NCBI GenBank assembly: GCA_030248215.1 | Contig: JASANG010000783.1 | Location: 1 to 64,000 of the forward strand | Origin: Enoplolaimus lenunculus | Taxonomy: Eukaryota; Nematoda; Enoplea; Enoplida; Thoracostomopsidae | Direction of reading: 5' to 3' | DNA length: 64,000 bases | Shown here: positions 1-10,331 of the stretch, in pieces | How the letters are laid out: each line of letters begins with the position of its first letter | How positions within the stretch are numbered: position 1 is the stretch's first letter | Made by a program: the position numbers and the translations under genes | Notes under the pieces: model-generated | Told to the model about the DNA's origin: nothing | Seen by the model: only the letters and a program-made list of their open reading frames with translations | Databases searched by the model: none

Positions 1-694
1 AAGCTCAGGGAATTTATCCAGCCACTTTCTCATTGGCTGACGAAAAAATGGAGAAATCTAGTGCGATTGCAGCTGCAAATTGTCGCATCAAAAATTTGCA
101 CGTGTGAACAAAGCTCAACGCTGGTCTTGTACTTTAAATGCATAAAGTGTTTTCTATGCTCATGTAAAAGACAGTTCCGTGAAACGTTTATACCGTTCGT
201 TATCCGCTGAGGCTAACGCTGTAGAGTGTATGGGTATAGCTAAACAGGCATACTAATGCATTCAAAAGACGTATGGAGACTTTATGTGCAAGCTGAACCA
301 ACCGTAACGTAAAAGACTAACTAATCTTTTTGAAACTTTTTGGATTCGTTTAGTACCAAGAACTTGACTATTTGGCACACAGGTGAAACTTATACGTTCC
401 GGAAACAAATCCATTTGAAAATGTTGATTTACGTTTGTAATGCAAAAGTTTTTAACTAACAAAAAAATAAACTAAGAAAATTCTTGCGCAGATCCACGTG
501 TCATAAAAACAATTGGGATTGGATAGCATGTGGAGGGACCGGGTGATAAAAACGCAATAGTCCCGGATTGATATTGCCAGTCCAGTGCATTGCGGTTAAA
601 CGCGGTTGTACCCGCGGGTAAAACGATTTCCGCGAGCAAAGAGTAGACCGTGTAAAACATTCTTTTTCACGTTTACACCTTTGCATATAATATA

Positions 695-775
695 CTGTAG
701 TGACCCGGAGTGCTTATTTTCGGCATGAATCAATACGAGTCTGTTTCCCTAATAAGAGTCTGTAAATCGATTGTG
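695..775 (+). mobile_element. Truncated TA-flanked GTAGTGACCC MITE
   Basis: It begins with a TA followed by CTGTAGTGACCC and retains the conserved inner motif CCCTAATAAGAGTCTGTAA, then stops matching. Full-length relatives are at 11368, 14623 and 36394. It sits just inside the left arm of the inverted repeat and has no counterpart in the right arm, so it inserted after the arms formed or was lost from one. Confidence 0.6.
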
Positions 776-1185
776 TCCAAAACCTACGGTGTGTACATGC
801 CAAATTTTGGGTCGCCTTGTGCCAGCTTCCACATTTTTGCAGTCTGAAATGGTTGTCTTCAAGCAAAACTACAGAAAACTAAATATTATAAAAGGTACAT
901 ACCTACAAACTGCAAAAATTGCAATTAGCCTTTCGCTCGCTTCGCTTGTAAAGTTTCTTACACCGTTTATTTTGTTGTCGTGCCGTAGAAGCAACCCACG
1001 ATTTTGAATGTGTTTCTGCTGTTCTGACTAAATTAAGTTAACTAGAAATGACCATAGATAATAATTATCTTCAAACCTTAATACTTGTGCCTTTACACAA
1101 ATTTCTCGTGAAGGTGTTTCTGGCTTGTGTGCTATCAGGATGTAAACAGATATTAAAAATAACGGAAACGGATATCCGGTTACAC

Positions 1186-1585
1186 CCTGCTTGATACAGA
1201 TTACGGCCAATGTAAAGAACAGTGGCGGAACAGTATTATAAGCATATTTCTAAGCCTAAGCGTAAGCCTAAGCCAAGCAAAAAATTAGTCTAAAGCTTAA
1301 GCTTACTCTATTGCAGTCCCACAGAAAAACGGTCCGCCCGTGATCTTTACATGGGCCCAGATTACAATCAAATCGCTCTCAAATACGCAACAATGCCACA
1401 GTTAGCAAAGTGTCCTGCTTGATACAGATTACGGCCAATGTAAAGAACAGTGGCGGAACAGTATTATAAGCATATTTCTAAGCCTAAGCGTAAGCCTAAG
1501 CCAAGCAAAAAATTAGTCTAAAGCTTAAGCTTACTCTATTGCAGTCCCACAGAAAAACGGTCCGCCCGTGATCTTTACATGGGCC
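1186..1585. repeat. Direct duplication of a 172-bp block holding a TTAGGC-type MITE
   Basis: Bases 1186-1357 recur at 1414-1585 with no difference seen by eye, at an offset of 228 bp. Each copy carries a whole TTAGGC-type MITE (1205-1357 and 1433-1585) plus 19 bases of left flank. Because flank was copied too, this is a local duplication and not two insertions. Confidence 0.9.
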
Positions 1586-1588
1586 GAT

Positions 1589-1794
1589 GGCCCATGTAAA
1601 GATCAGGGGCGGAACGTTTTTCTGTTGGACTAGAAAACAGTAAGCTTAAGCTTTAGACTAATTTGTTTGCTTGGCTTAGGCTTAGGCTTAGGCTTAGGAA
1701 TAAACTCATTATTAGGCTTAGGCTTAGGCTTAGGTTTAGGTTTAGGTTTAGGAATATGCTTAACACTGTTGCGCCCCTGTTCTTCACATTGGCC
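1589..1794 (+). mobile_element. TTAGGC-type MITE
   Basis: Terminal inverted repeats GGCCCATGTAAAGATCAGGG and the reverse complement of a GGCCAATGTGAAGAACAGGG end enclose runs of GCTTAG/TTAGGC hexamers. It lies three bases from the inverted-orientation copy ending at 1585, giving a head-to-head pair. This is one of the cleanest members of the family, which has about 20 copies in the window. Confidence 0.85.
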
Positions 1795-2036
1795 GATATT
1801 GCTAAAATGCAGTGTCTAACGGCTATTTTTACAGTTATACCGGTAGCTAACGGTAATTTATGCAGCTTTTTTCTAAGTTGTACTAAAACTTCATTTATTC
1901 CACCGTAATAATGTTGACAAAACTATTCGCCAGGGCTGATTTTGCACCTGTTCTTAAGATAAATTTGTTTATGCTTTCAAGGCAACGTTCTACGAGGCAC
2001 AAAACATGTTGTTAATATGCCATAATCAATGTCGGT

Positions 2037-2223
2037 GGTCAGTGTAAAGAACAGGGGCGGAACAGTATTATAAAGATATTTCTAAGCCTAAGCCTAAAGC
2101 GTAAGTACGAACATATTCCTAAATACTAAGCCTAAGCCAAGCAAAAAATTAGTATAAAGCTTAAGCTTTTACTCTATTGCAGTCCCTCAGAAAAACGTTC
2201 CGGCCCTGATCTTTACATGGGCC
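2037..2223 (-). mobile_element. TTAGGC-type MITE
   Basis: It has the TGTAAAGAACAGGGGCGGAA left end and a CTGATCTTTACATGGGCC right end, with CTAAGCCTAAG hexamers inside. It lies in reverse orientation relative to the copy at 1589. Confidence 0.85.
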
Positions 2224-2444
2224 AAGTCGGTGCTTATGCTGTCTTTGAATAACAGCGTTTGTACCTAGCATGTCGAGCTGGATATGGGCGTGGCTTAATA
2301 TTGCTCGAGTACTATGCAACATTAATCCTATCACATATTATTCACTTCTCAACGCATAAATATTTATTAAAAATATTTTAGCTTTTCCTGTTGAGAAATC
2401 CGGAATTCGAATATCTGTATACGCAAGTAGATGTGACTTCTGTC

Positions 2445-2532
2445 TTTTTACTCTCAGTGGCGGATCCAGAAATTCTTACTGGGGGTTGTACAGGGGGATA
2501 CATCGCCCCCTGGATCCGCCCTTGTTTTTACT
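2445..2532. mobile_element. Tiny hAT-type MITE with 8-bp target duplication
   Basis: A roughly 70-bp element with ends CAGTGGCGGATCCAG and CTGGATCCGCCCTTG is bounded by TTTTTACT on both sides, two extra bases separating the left copy from the CAG end. An 8-bp duplication with CA..TG ends is typical of hAT elements. The same termini occur in the larger copy at 21507-21885. Confidence 0.75.
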
Positions 2533-2754
2533 GACCACACTGTCCACACGAGCTGGAAACCCATTGGACACGAAAAAATTGTTACATAAAGTGACTAAAG
2601 ATCATGAGATTTCTGATTCGATCAGTTGACGTTTGTTCGCTAATTCCTGTTAAACTTACTGAATTGTGAATAACCTAATATAAACCTGTAAACAAGTTAC
2701 TTTATTTAAACTGAGTCTCGGTTGAAAATATGATCGTTTTAAGCCCATGTCAAC

Positions 2755-2970
2755 GGCCCATGTATAGAACACGGCCGGATCGTTTCCCGGAGGGGCTGTA
2801 ATAGAGTCAGTTTAAGGTTTAGACTAAATTTTTTGCTTAGGCTTTGGCTTAGGCTTAGGCGTAGGCTTAGGATTAGGAATATACTCATCCATACGCTAGG
2901 CTTAGGCTTAAGCTTAGGCTTAGGAATATGTTTATACTACTGTTCCGGCCCTGTTCTATACATGGTCCAT
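2755..2970 (+). mobile_element. TTAGGC-type MITE, divergent subfamily
   Basis: The ends read GGCCCATGTATAGAACACGG and CCCTGTTCTATACATGG, with GCTTAGGCTTAGGC tracts between them. The TATAGAACA terminus differs from the AAAGATCA terminus of most copies and is shared with the copies ending near 10644 and 11309, so there is more than one subfamily. Confidence 0.8.
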
Positions 2971-3867
2971 GTCAACAAATGTTATGGCTAAATGAAGTAT
3001 GGTAAGTCATGTATAAATCGTTTTAAAAGTGTCAAACAGTTGTCGATTCCGTGAATCGGAATTAATGGGGCAACAGGGTCTTGAGACCACGATTCCGACG
3101 GTGCCCAAAACAAGAGTAAAAAGACAGCAATCAAATTCGTTTCAGCGGTTGAGGGTATGTTTGGGTGTGTCACTCACCAGTACTGAACAACTTATGGAGC
3201 GTATAACCTCAGGACTCAAGTGTCCAAGAATACACGGAAACACTCTGAAAGAAAATATAACTGATATTGCGATTTGTGGCGTTAACGTGGTGTAAAGTCC
3301 ACATGTCAGTCAGAGGTGTAAGTGGGTAAAGAATGTTTTACACGGTCTACTCTTTGCTCGCGGAAATCGTTTTACCCGCGGGTACAACCGTGTTTAACCG
3401 GATGCACTGGACTGGATATCAATCCGGGACTATTGCGTTTTTATCACCCGGTCCCTCCACATGCTATCCAATCCCTAATTGTTTTTATGACACGTGGATC
3501 TGCGACAAGTTTGAAGTCCATTTTTTTCTGTCAAGTCAGCTTCGCATCAAATGTCAACATTTTCAAATGGATTTGTTTCCGGAAACGTATAAGTTTCACC
3601 TGTGTGCCAAATAGTCAAGTTCTTGGTACTAAACGAATCCAAAAAGTTTCAAAAAGTATTAGCTTAGTCTTTTACGTTACGGTTGGTTCAGCTTGCACAT
3701 AAAGTCTCCAGACGTCTTTTGAATGCATTAGTATGCCTGTTTAGCTATACCCATACACTCTACAGCGTTAGCCTTAGCTAATAACGAACGGTATAAACGT
3801 TTCACGGAACTGTCTTTTACACGAGCATAGAAAACACTTTATGCAATTTAAAATACAAGACCAGCGT

Positions 3868-4155
3868 TGAGCTTTGTTCACACGTGCAAATTTTTGATGC
3901 GACAATTTGCAGCTGCAATTCGCACGCAGATTTTACATTTTTTCATCAGCCAATGAGAAAGTGGCTGCAATAAATTCCCTGAGCTTGCATGGTTATTTAC
4001 ACATGTGAACTAAATTCCTAGCGATGATTTTTAATGAATTATTTGAATTATTTGCAACTACTAGTTTTTCGAATGGGATTTTGGACAAAGCAAACAAGTG
4101 CAAGTTGCAGCTGCAAGTTCTCACAGCAAAAAGTTGCACGTGTGAATAGGGCTTT
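3868..4155. mobile_element. CACGTGCAA-type MITE in right arm
   Basis: The ends are GAGCTTTGTTCACACGTGCA and GCACGTGTGAATAGGGCTTT, with inner GCAGCTGCAA palindromes and the family hallmark CAGCCAATGAGAAAG. Relatives lie at 19700-19981, 47966-48110 and 59290-59474, and in the left arm at the window start. Confidence 0.8.
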
Positions 4156-4785
4156 ATGCGAAATACATTTTGTACACAAAAATTAATGGTTTGCGAGAAC
4201 TAAACTTTACTCGAAAAGCAAAAATAAGAACTATGCTCGGACACGATAGCTAACTAATGTTTGTCTCCGTACATAATTATCGCCGTACTCTTAAAGTGTC
4301 TGTGGAAAACAGAAATGAGGCAAACATTTTATAACCAAGGCTAACGAGTGGTAACGTGGGACTGACATTATATCCACATTTCAAGACTTACTACTTATCT
4401 TGAGTCAAATATGCTGGCTTTATAAATATTGCAACCACCTGCGCAAGTTTTTTTCATTACCTAAAACGAACTATTAACCTAATACCAACTTTGTTACTGT
4501 GTTCAGAAAAAAGTAATTATCCCATGTTGACTGGGTCGACAACAGAAGATGTTTTGACAAAATAAAACGTCGAGAGAATATGACACATCTTAATTAAAGC
4601 GAGCGTTGCCAAACTGCTTAACCTATTCTCAGGATGCGAAAACGAAAAATTGCTGCTGCTGGACGCGTGTCACGGTGGGATTGCGATCCACACATAACGG
4701 ATTGGGGCAGATCCACATTATTCAACGACGAGAACATTCGTTTTGGGTTTTCGAAAGTATATTATGCAGTTTTCAAAGTGTATTT
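4156..4785. other. No recognised feature
   Basis: No exon, RNA gene or repeat end could be supported here. Its right end is the 3' flank of the minus-strand gene whose stop lies at 4798. Confidence 0.5.
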
Positions 4786-4791
4786 TATTAA
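4786..4791 (-). promoter_or_regulatory. Poly(A) signal AATAAA
   Basis: A canonical AATAAA on the minus strand lies about six bases past the stop codon at 4798, an unusually short 3' UTR. It is the main support that the open segment at 4798-5015 is a real terminal exon. Confidence 0.5.
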
Positions 4792-4797
4792 ATATTT

Positions 4798-7700
4798 TTA
4801 GGTCAGCGGTACGAATCGTGATGGCGGTGTAAAATTTTGGACCTGTGTTGTATCCCAGCCGTATTTTGATGCTAATGGGTTATAAAACACATTTGGAGGG
4901 CTGGCTGTGACGATACAGCTCATAACTGTTTTACTATTCTCAAATGACAAATAATGAACAACAATTGCCGAATACAGATCAAAGTAGCGCTTAGCACCGC
5001 TTTTAAAATACAACCTAAATGGAATAATATAAAATAGATTCGCAGTTTATATTCGGTCCCATTCAGGGTGTAACCGGATATCAGTTTTCAGTTCCGTTTC
5101 CGGTAAAAATTAATGTTCGTCTCGGATTCCGTTATAGAAATAACGGAATCCCTGTTATTTGTACGCTGAAAATTAGTAATCAAGCACGTGTATATCTTCG
5201 CAGTTTTCGCTGCAGATATGCTACGATTGTTCGAAATGAAATAAAAAATATGAAATTCGTTCAAAGTCTTAAAACATTTCGATGCAACCGCCATTTTTTC
5301 TATAAAATTTTACAAAACCCGGTGATTATTTGCACGCCTCGATTGTGTTGACAGAAAAATAAATCATCTTTTAAACTTTTATACTTCAATATGCGTTTTC
5401 CGTTTCCGTTATTTTACTACCCGTCTACACCTTGGTCCAATTTGACCTGAAATATTTGATTGGTTCACCGTATGCCTAAGATTGATCGACTTCGATTTCT
5501 GTATCGTAGCAATTTTCGCCTTTTCCTGATAAGCTCATTTGAATACTATACCCATTTTCCGTCGATCTCATTTCAAGTATAAATTCTGCAACAATGTAAA
5601 TTTCAATGAGTTGATTAGTCAACTCAGACAGCGAATTGGTCATATTTCTGGTTCTTTCTGAGTTAACGGAAAACATCAACTCGCAATGAGCTGATTTATT
5701 TCCGGGAACGACATTAACTCATAATGCGTTCATTCAATTCAGAATTCTCAGTTCTATAAGACCTAATTCAAAGCTCAACTCGCACTTAGCTGATTTGTTT
5801 CCAGTAACGAGATTAACTCATAATGGGCTGAGTCAATTTAGAATTCTGAGTTCTATAAGACCTAATTCCGAGCTCACAGGCTTCTGAGTGGATTCCACTC
5901 ATTGTGAGTTAAAATCAACTCCATAGAATTTACAGTGAGTATAACACCTTTCAGTACGCTTGTTTTATAGACTCTCCGTCTTATATGCAAAGAGGCATCG
6001 TTTAAACACAATTTTATAGTTTAACCTAAAACAGGTATCTTTTATTAACAAAGCTTAATATAAATGATATACTTACACCGTCTCAACATAAGCACTGTCA
6101 GTCAATTTCGTCTTGTTTCGAATAAGCGTAAAAAACATTGGCCAAAGGTTCGTTTTAACCAATAGAACCTCTTCAAGGTTTTACTATAATAATGACAAAC
6201 TGTTAATATGCAATCAAAACGTAAGCTGGAACAATCGGTATTCTTATTGGCCGGAAAACGTGGATATCGGTCCACGTTAAGTTTAGGGAACTGTCCAATG
6301 GGATACAAGGAGACTAGGGACTTTTAAGACTAGCAGGCTTACGATTAGGATTAGGACTAGGTTTAGAATTAGGTTTAGGCTTATATTTAGGTTAGGTTCA
6401 GTGGACAGGCCGTTTGGCTTAAATATTTCATAAACACAATTATTGGTTGTCAGCACGGGGGCATTGCCCTCCAAAATTTGGCTGGTGCCCCCAAAATAGA
6501 CTCAATCTAAAAGTAAACAATCTTGAATTGCAATTGTACGAGCCCAAAAAATTATTCAGTGCCCGCAATATAATTTTCTGCGGACACCTCAGCGTAAAAA
6601 GCCAACGACAAGCAATGTATATTGACTAGTTTTAATCTCTATCGGTTCGTCTAATAATCGCTTTATAGTTTTTGCTACGAAATAACACACTTTACTACTA
6701 CATCGTCAACTGTGGTTTTGACGCAAAAACTACAGGGTATATTAAATAGTGCTAATTGGAACTCAAATCACGCTTAATGGACAATATTGGCGATTAAAGC
6801 ATAATTATAGGAAATGCGCCAGACAGTAGGTTAAGTATATTGCCACCCCTGAAAGCCCGTCGCAGAAAAGTGTTGTCGAAAAATTGATTTTTTCATTCTG
6901 TAATTTAATTGTATCAGGAACCAATATACACTGCAAAAAATGGTGAGTCAAATTGACTCTTGTCAAAATAGGCTCTACGGGACTACACAAACTGAGTCAA
7001 ATTCGACTCCGCCTCAGTCAAACGTGCGACTCAGTGAATCGAATTTCACTGTGGCGTAGTCGAATTTGACTCAGTTTGTGTAGTCCCGTATAAAGCCTAT
7101 TTCGCTGAGTCGCACGTTTGACTCTGGCGTAGTCGAATTTGACTCAGTTTGTGTAGTCCCGTATAAAGCCTATTTCGGAGAGAGTTAATTTGACTCACCA
7201 TTTTTTGCAGTGTAGACGTCGTAGGAATCGTGTCATATTAATGCAAAAACAATTTGACGTTTTAAAAACGGGTTAAATAATGATGGTTTGGCAAACGCAG
7301 GAAAAAGTTTACTATATGAAATGTAATTTCAACGTAACGTTTGATCCCCAGTCCCGCTAAGGCGTTTACGCTATTCACTGAGCTATAGGAGCTGGGCGCT
7401 CGAACCCGAGGAGGCACTCACGTCTTGTTGAGATTTTGCACATCGTACATATCTTAGCATTGTTAACACTGCTCAAAGTGTCTGTATCACTCGTATATTA
7501 TTTGGATTTAGTTGCTCATAGTATACTCTATGTGAGTGAAAGGGTTACGAGCACAATAGTTAAATCAACGTTCAGATTATTTGTCCTGTAATTCCTAGCT
7601 TAATACACGTCCAACCTTAAGTTGCAAAACAATATTAATTTCCTTACACGTACAGGCTTAAGATATTCCAATAATTCAGACAAAGTCACGGATTGACGGC

Positions 7701-10130
7701 ATGTGCTCATCCGTTGGAATGATATTTCGCCAAAGTAAACGAACGATTCATTAACTCAAAATTTTAGTTCGCGGCAGCAGTTGAGGTAAAATATCACCTA
7801 CTCGCCACCTGATAGATGGCGATTGGTTATAAATTTTTTATGCCTAATCAGACTTAATTGCAAGCGTTGTTTTTTGCACTTAAATTTAAAAATTTATTCA
7901 AAATGAAAACAATGAATCGCATTTTATGATGAATAGATGGTGTTTTCGAAAACGTATCTGTTTAATTGCCAAAACACAGCGTACACACCACGCAAATGGT
8001 GAAACGAGTTGACTCTCTCCGAAATAGGCTTAACGGATCTACACAAACTAAGTCAAATTCGACTCCGCCAGAGGCAAATTCGACTCACCGAGCGACTCAG
8101 TTAGTCGAGTGGGACTCTGCCAGAGTTGAATTTTCACTCCCACAAGCCTATTTCGTAGAGAGTCAATTTGACTCACCATTATTTGCAGTGTAGATATAAA
8201 CTGCTGATGCTTACACTTGTTGTAATCGTCAGCATGAACCAGAAACGGAAAGTTGTCATTTTATTAATTCTATTTGTAAACCAGACAAAACTTCTTTCAC
8301 AATTTTTACAAGCTTGAAAAATGTTCGCAAGCTTTAGAATCATGCAAACATTTGATTGGATACTTGACAATAGACTTTAACTTCGCCTCATTTAATTTAA
8401 CCAATCAACCAAGAATTTTGCAAATCTCCTTTAATGGTAAACTATATATATTTGCAAAAATGTGTGTCTGGTGAATGAAATTTGTCAAAAATATTGACTC
8501 GACTCAAAAATTAACACCGATTCGTCTTCATTTGGTTCAGCGACTTTGAAAATGAAAATTGCGCAGTGCAAACTTTGTCTATCACAAATTTGTTTTTTTA
8601 AAAATTGGAAAAAATTAGAAAAAGCCTCTTTATCGCTACGGCTGGTCGTTTTGACCACGGATTCAGCAGCGAAATCAAAAACAGGGTAGACACCTTGCGG
8701 ATGAAACGGACGAAAAACGCAATTTTAGCATTAAATCTTAATAAATTTTGTTAGCTCTAAGGACTCTTGGATGTGTAGTCTCTAACAGCGCTCGTCAGAA
8801 AATTTAAACTTTATAAACCTTGTATATATTTAGTATTAATCCTTTCTCACATGAATATTTTCTATTTCCCCTGAGACCTACTTTTATGCTAGGATTCGAA
8901 CTCCAGTGACTGGAGTGGGAGGCGTATACCATCACCACTCAGCTATAGGAGCTTGACGCTCGAGTCCGAGGGGACTCTCACGTCTTGTGGTGATTTAGTA
9001 CTATGTATACGCGGTGCATTGTTGAACACGGTGCGATATATATTGTTTACCGTATATACACTGCGCTGAGTTGTTTATAGGCAACTCAATGCGACAAGGG
9101 GTTAAAAGCAAAATGGAAGTATATTCAAAATAGATATTCGATATTAAGATAAGCTCAATTTATAGCAAAAACACTCGCTTTAAAGTAACAAACAATCGGA
9201 AGCCATCATATTTAAAACAGCCCATGTAAAGATCAGGAGCGGAACGTTTTTGTGTGGAACTACAACCGTGTAAGCTTAAGCTTTAGACTGGTTTTCTTTG
9301 CTTGGCTTAGGCTTAGGCTTAGAAATATGCTTACAATACTGTTCCGCCCGTGTTCTTTACGTCGGTCGAGCTGATTTCGGAGACAGTCAATTTTGACTCG
9401 CCATTGTTTACAGTGTGTAAAGTCGTCTAAACCCCGAACACCGCCTACGTTCAGCAAAACGATGCCTACTACAGTTACAAAATTGAACGAAGAAAAGAAG
9501 CTAAAAAAACAAAATGTAACATTCAGGAAATGATGTTTTAATGGATTTTAAAAACGGTAGAATATTTTCGAAGGTACACGAGTTTTACGACAACTTTTAA
9601 TTGATTTCCAACAAGTTTCAATGGCGGAATGCTAAAACTATAATAACAAATTTAATACGCAAAACAGTAGGTGGCTTATGCTTCTATGTGATACGTCAAA
9701 GGTGCATCGGGTTTTTAACGAAATTTCACGCTTTGGAGTTCCGTGTAACACGCCAAATTGAACTCCTATTGAATTTGCCTACTTCGGACTAAACTATTAA
9801 AGTCCAATCCGCCTGGAAAAATTTTGGCCCCCACTGGAAAATTTTCAACCTTGCGTGTATTAAGTTATTAAATACCACTGAATGCCCGTCCTGGAAAACT
9901 TTCAGTTCTGCCTAGCATAGGTGAGCTGGCTACGGATCTGTCTGGCATGGTACACCGGTAGCATCTTTACCGTGGGTGCGATTTTTGAAGTATGTTTTAG
10001 GTGCACGAAAACTGAGGTAAATTCGATCAAGGAACTTTGAAACACGCAATAGCAAGAGTTTCTGGAACGCATCGCGGTAGTTGAGTCCACGTATTTTGTT
10101 AATTGTTTTATGCAAATTAACCTTTTTCAA
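4798..10130 (-). CDS. Unidentified minus-strand gene, 3' part (2-3 exons)
   Basis: I do not recognise the product. The last exon, 4798-5015, follows a TTCCATTTAG acceptor, stays open for about 71 codons and ends in TAA with an AATAAA signal at 4786-4791. The preceding exon, about 6077-6180, ends at a GTAAGT donor in phase 2, matching the one-base phase of the last exon. The join reads SAYVETVLYFKSGAKRYFDL. A further candidate, 9971-10130, contains NKIRGLNYRDAFQKLLLLRV and ends in phase 1 at GTAAAG. It could join the 6180 exon through an AAG acceptor, but that acceptor has a poor pyrimidine tract. No start exon or domain was found. The introns contain a hAT-like element at 5064-5434 and several MITEs. 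The last two exons are fairly secure; membership of the third is a guess. Confidence 0.45.
5064..5434 (+). mobile_element. hAT-like element with GGGTGTAACC ends
   Basis: The left end CAGGGTGTAACCGGATATC and right end CCCGTCTACACCTTG are flanked by GTCCCATT and GTCCAATT, an 8-bp target duplication with one mismatch. The inside holds CGTTTCCGTT/AACGGAA palindromes. A second, partial copy starts at 38326 and shares more than 250 bases of interior, including CATTTTTTCT near the middle. It lies in an intron of the unidentified minus-strand gene. Confidence 0.75.
5593..5937. mobile_element. TGTAAATT-type MITE with internal tandem duplication
   Basis: The ends are ATGTAAATTTCAATGAGTTG and the reverse complement of a CACTGTAAATTCTATGGAG end. 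Inside, a unit of about 100 bp starting near 5677 (CAACTCGCAATGAGCTGATT) is repeated from 5776 with about 85-90 percent identity by eye. A single-unit relative is at 13644-13896. Confidence 0.75.
6258..6412 (+). mobile_element. Degenerate TTAGGC-type MITE
   Basis: GGTCCACGTTAAGTTTAGGG is followed by many TTAGG-like hexamers (ATTAGGATTAGGACTAGG and similar). The ends are poorly preserved. It is placed in the family by its hexamer interior and the remnant GGTCCA end. Confidence 0.5.
6929..7212. mobile_element. CACTGCAAAAAA palindromic MITE, expanded copy
   Basis: It runs from CACTGCAAAAAATGGTGAGT to its inverted copy and is bounded by TA on both sides, as in Tc1/mariner-type insertion. It is 284 bp instead of the usual ~210 bp because the inner segment CTCAGTTTGTGTAGTCCCGT with its flank is present twice in tandem. 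Other copies begin at 7984, 11044, 11917, 19269, 21365, 23575, 43160, 47515, 62678, 63073 and 63635. Confidence 0.9.
7320..7549 (-). mobile_element. Diverged TTAA/tRNA-like element copy
   Basis: It shares AGCTATAGGAGCT, CGCTCGAACCCGAGGAGGCA and the GTGAGTGAAAGGGTTA end with the better copies at 8836 and 45357. Its other end is not clear. This looks like the oldest of the three copies. Confidence 0.55.
7984..8190. mobile_element. CACTGCAAAAAA palindromic MITE
   Basis: The right end TTTGCAGTG followed by TA is intact; the left end is mutated to CACACCACGCAAATGGTG. Inner GACTC/GAGTC blocks and CGGATCTACACAAACTAAGT place it in the family. Confidence 0.8.
8192..8835. other. No recognised feature
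   Basis: AT-rich DNA with no supportable exon. A short stretch near 8710 (ACGCAATTTTAGCA) resembles 40077-40100 inside the first intron of the first thioredoxin-like gene, probably a repeat fragment. Confidence 0.4.
8836..9105 (-). mobile_element. piggyBac-like MITE (TTAA ends) carrying a tRNA-like segment
   Basis: TTAA is present at both ends. The inverted ends read CCTTTCTCACATGAATA and CCCCTTGTCGCATTGAG. Inside, on the minus strand, is a tRNA-like segment with an A-box-like TAGCTGAGTGG and a B-box-like GTTCGAATCC. A stem-forming TTGTTTATAGGCAACTC lies near the right end. The copy at 45357-45627 matches over the whole length in the opposite orientation. TTAA duplication with CCC-starting ends is the piggyBac hallmark; the tRNA-like content is unusual for that group. 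Confidence 0.75.
9219..9367 (+). mobile_element. TTAGGC-type MITE, short copy
   Basis: GCCCATGTAAAGATCAGGAG at the left and GTTCCGCCCGTGTTCTTTAC at the right surround two short GCTTAGGCTTAG runs. It is directly followed by half of a CACTGC-type MITE. Confidence 0.8.
9366..9416. mobile_element. Half of a CACTGCAAAAAA MITE
   Basis: Only the right arm remains: GATTTCGGAGACAGTCAATT through TTGTTTACAGTG. It abuts the TTAGGC-type copy that ends at 9367, so the missing half was probably removed at or before that junction. Confidence 0.65.
9601..9792 (+). other. Open stretch of unknown meaning
   Basis: A 63-codon open frame with no recognised domain, no ATG at its start (it begins TTG) and no convincing splice sites. 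It is listed only because it is one of few non-repeat open stretches nearby. Confidence 0.12.
9815..9925. repeat. Repeat fragment shared with 17846-17985
   Basis: CTGGAAAATTTTCAACCTTG followed by a C/T-rich CTGAATGCCC block and GCCTAGCATAGGTGAGCTG is found again at 17880-17980. No clear termini were seen. Confidence 0.6.
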
Positions 10131-10331
10131 AATTTAATAATTAATTATGCGTGTTTTCCGAGCGCATGTTACATATTTGAGCAGTCTAATCCATACTTAT
10201 GCTTTGATCGTTTTTATGGACTCTAATTTAGGGCTTAAGTACGGTTATCCGCTGACAGACTCAATTAGGGATACGAACTCCTATTGAATGAAACTCAAAA
10301 TGTTCTCCCTTCTTTTGTACGAGTTCCTACA

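Larger units (their letters stand above)
1..4155. repeat. Large inverted-repeat structure, left end outside window
   Basis: The first ~690 bases are repeated in inverted orientation at about 3310-3985. For example, the bases at 1-16 are the reverse complement of those near 3970-3986, and the block around 500-660 matches 3330-3510. The arms are very similar apart from a diverged stretch near 430-490 / 3510-3560. Each arm contains a copy of the CACGTGCAA-type MITE; the right copy ends near 4155 and the left is cut by the window edge. The ~2.6-kb spacer holds five TTAGGC-type MITEs and a tiny hAT MITE, and no transposase was recognised. It could be a long-TIR (foldback) element or an inverted segmental duplication. 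Confidence 0.75.

Noticed and set aside
3322-3702. Open frames of 93-126 codons in the right arm of the inverted repeat
   Set aside because: Two overlapping frames, matching broken frames in the left arm, no recognised domain; most simply repeat sequence.
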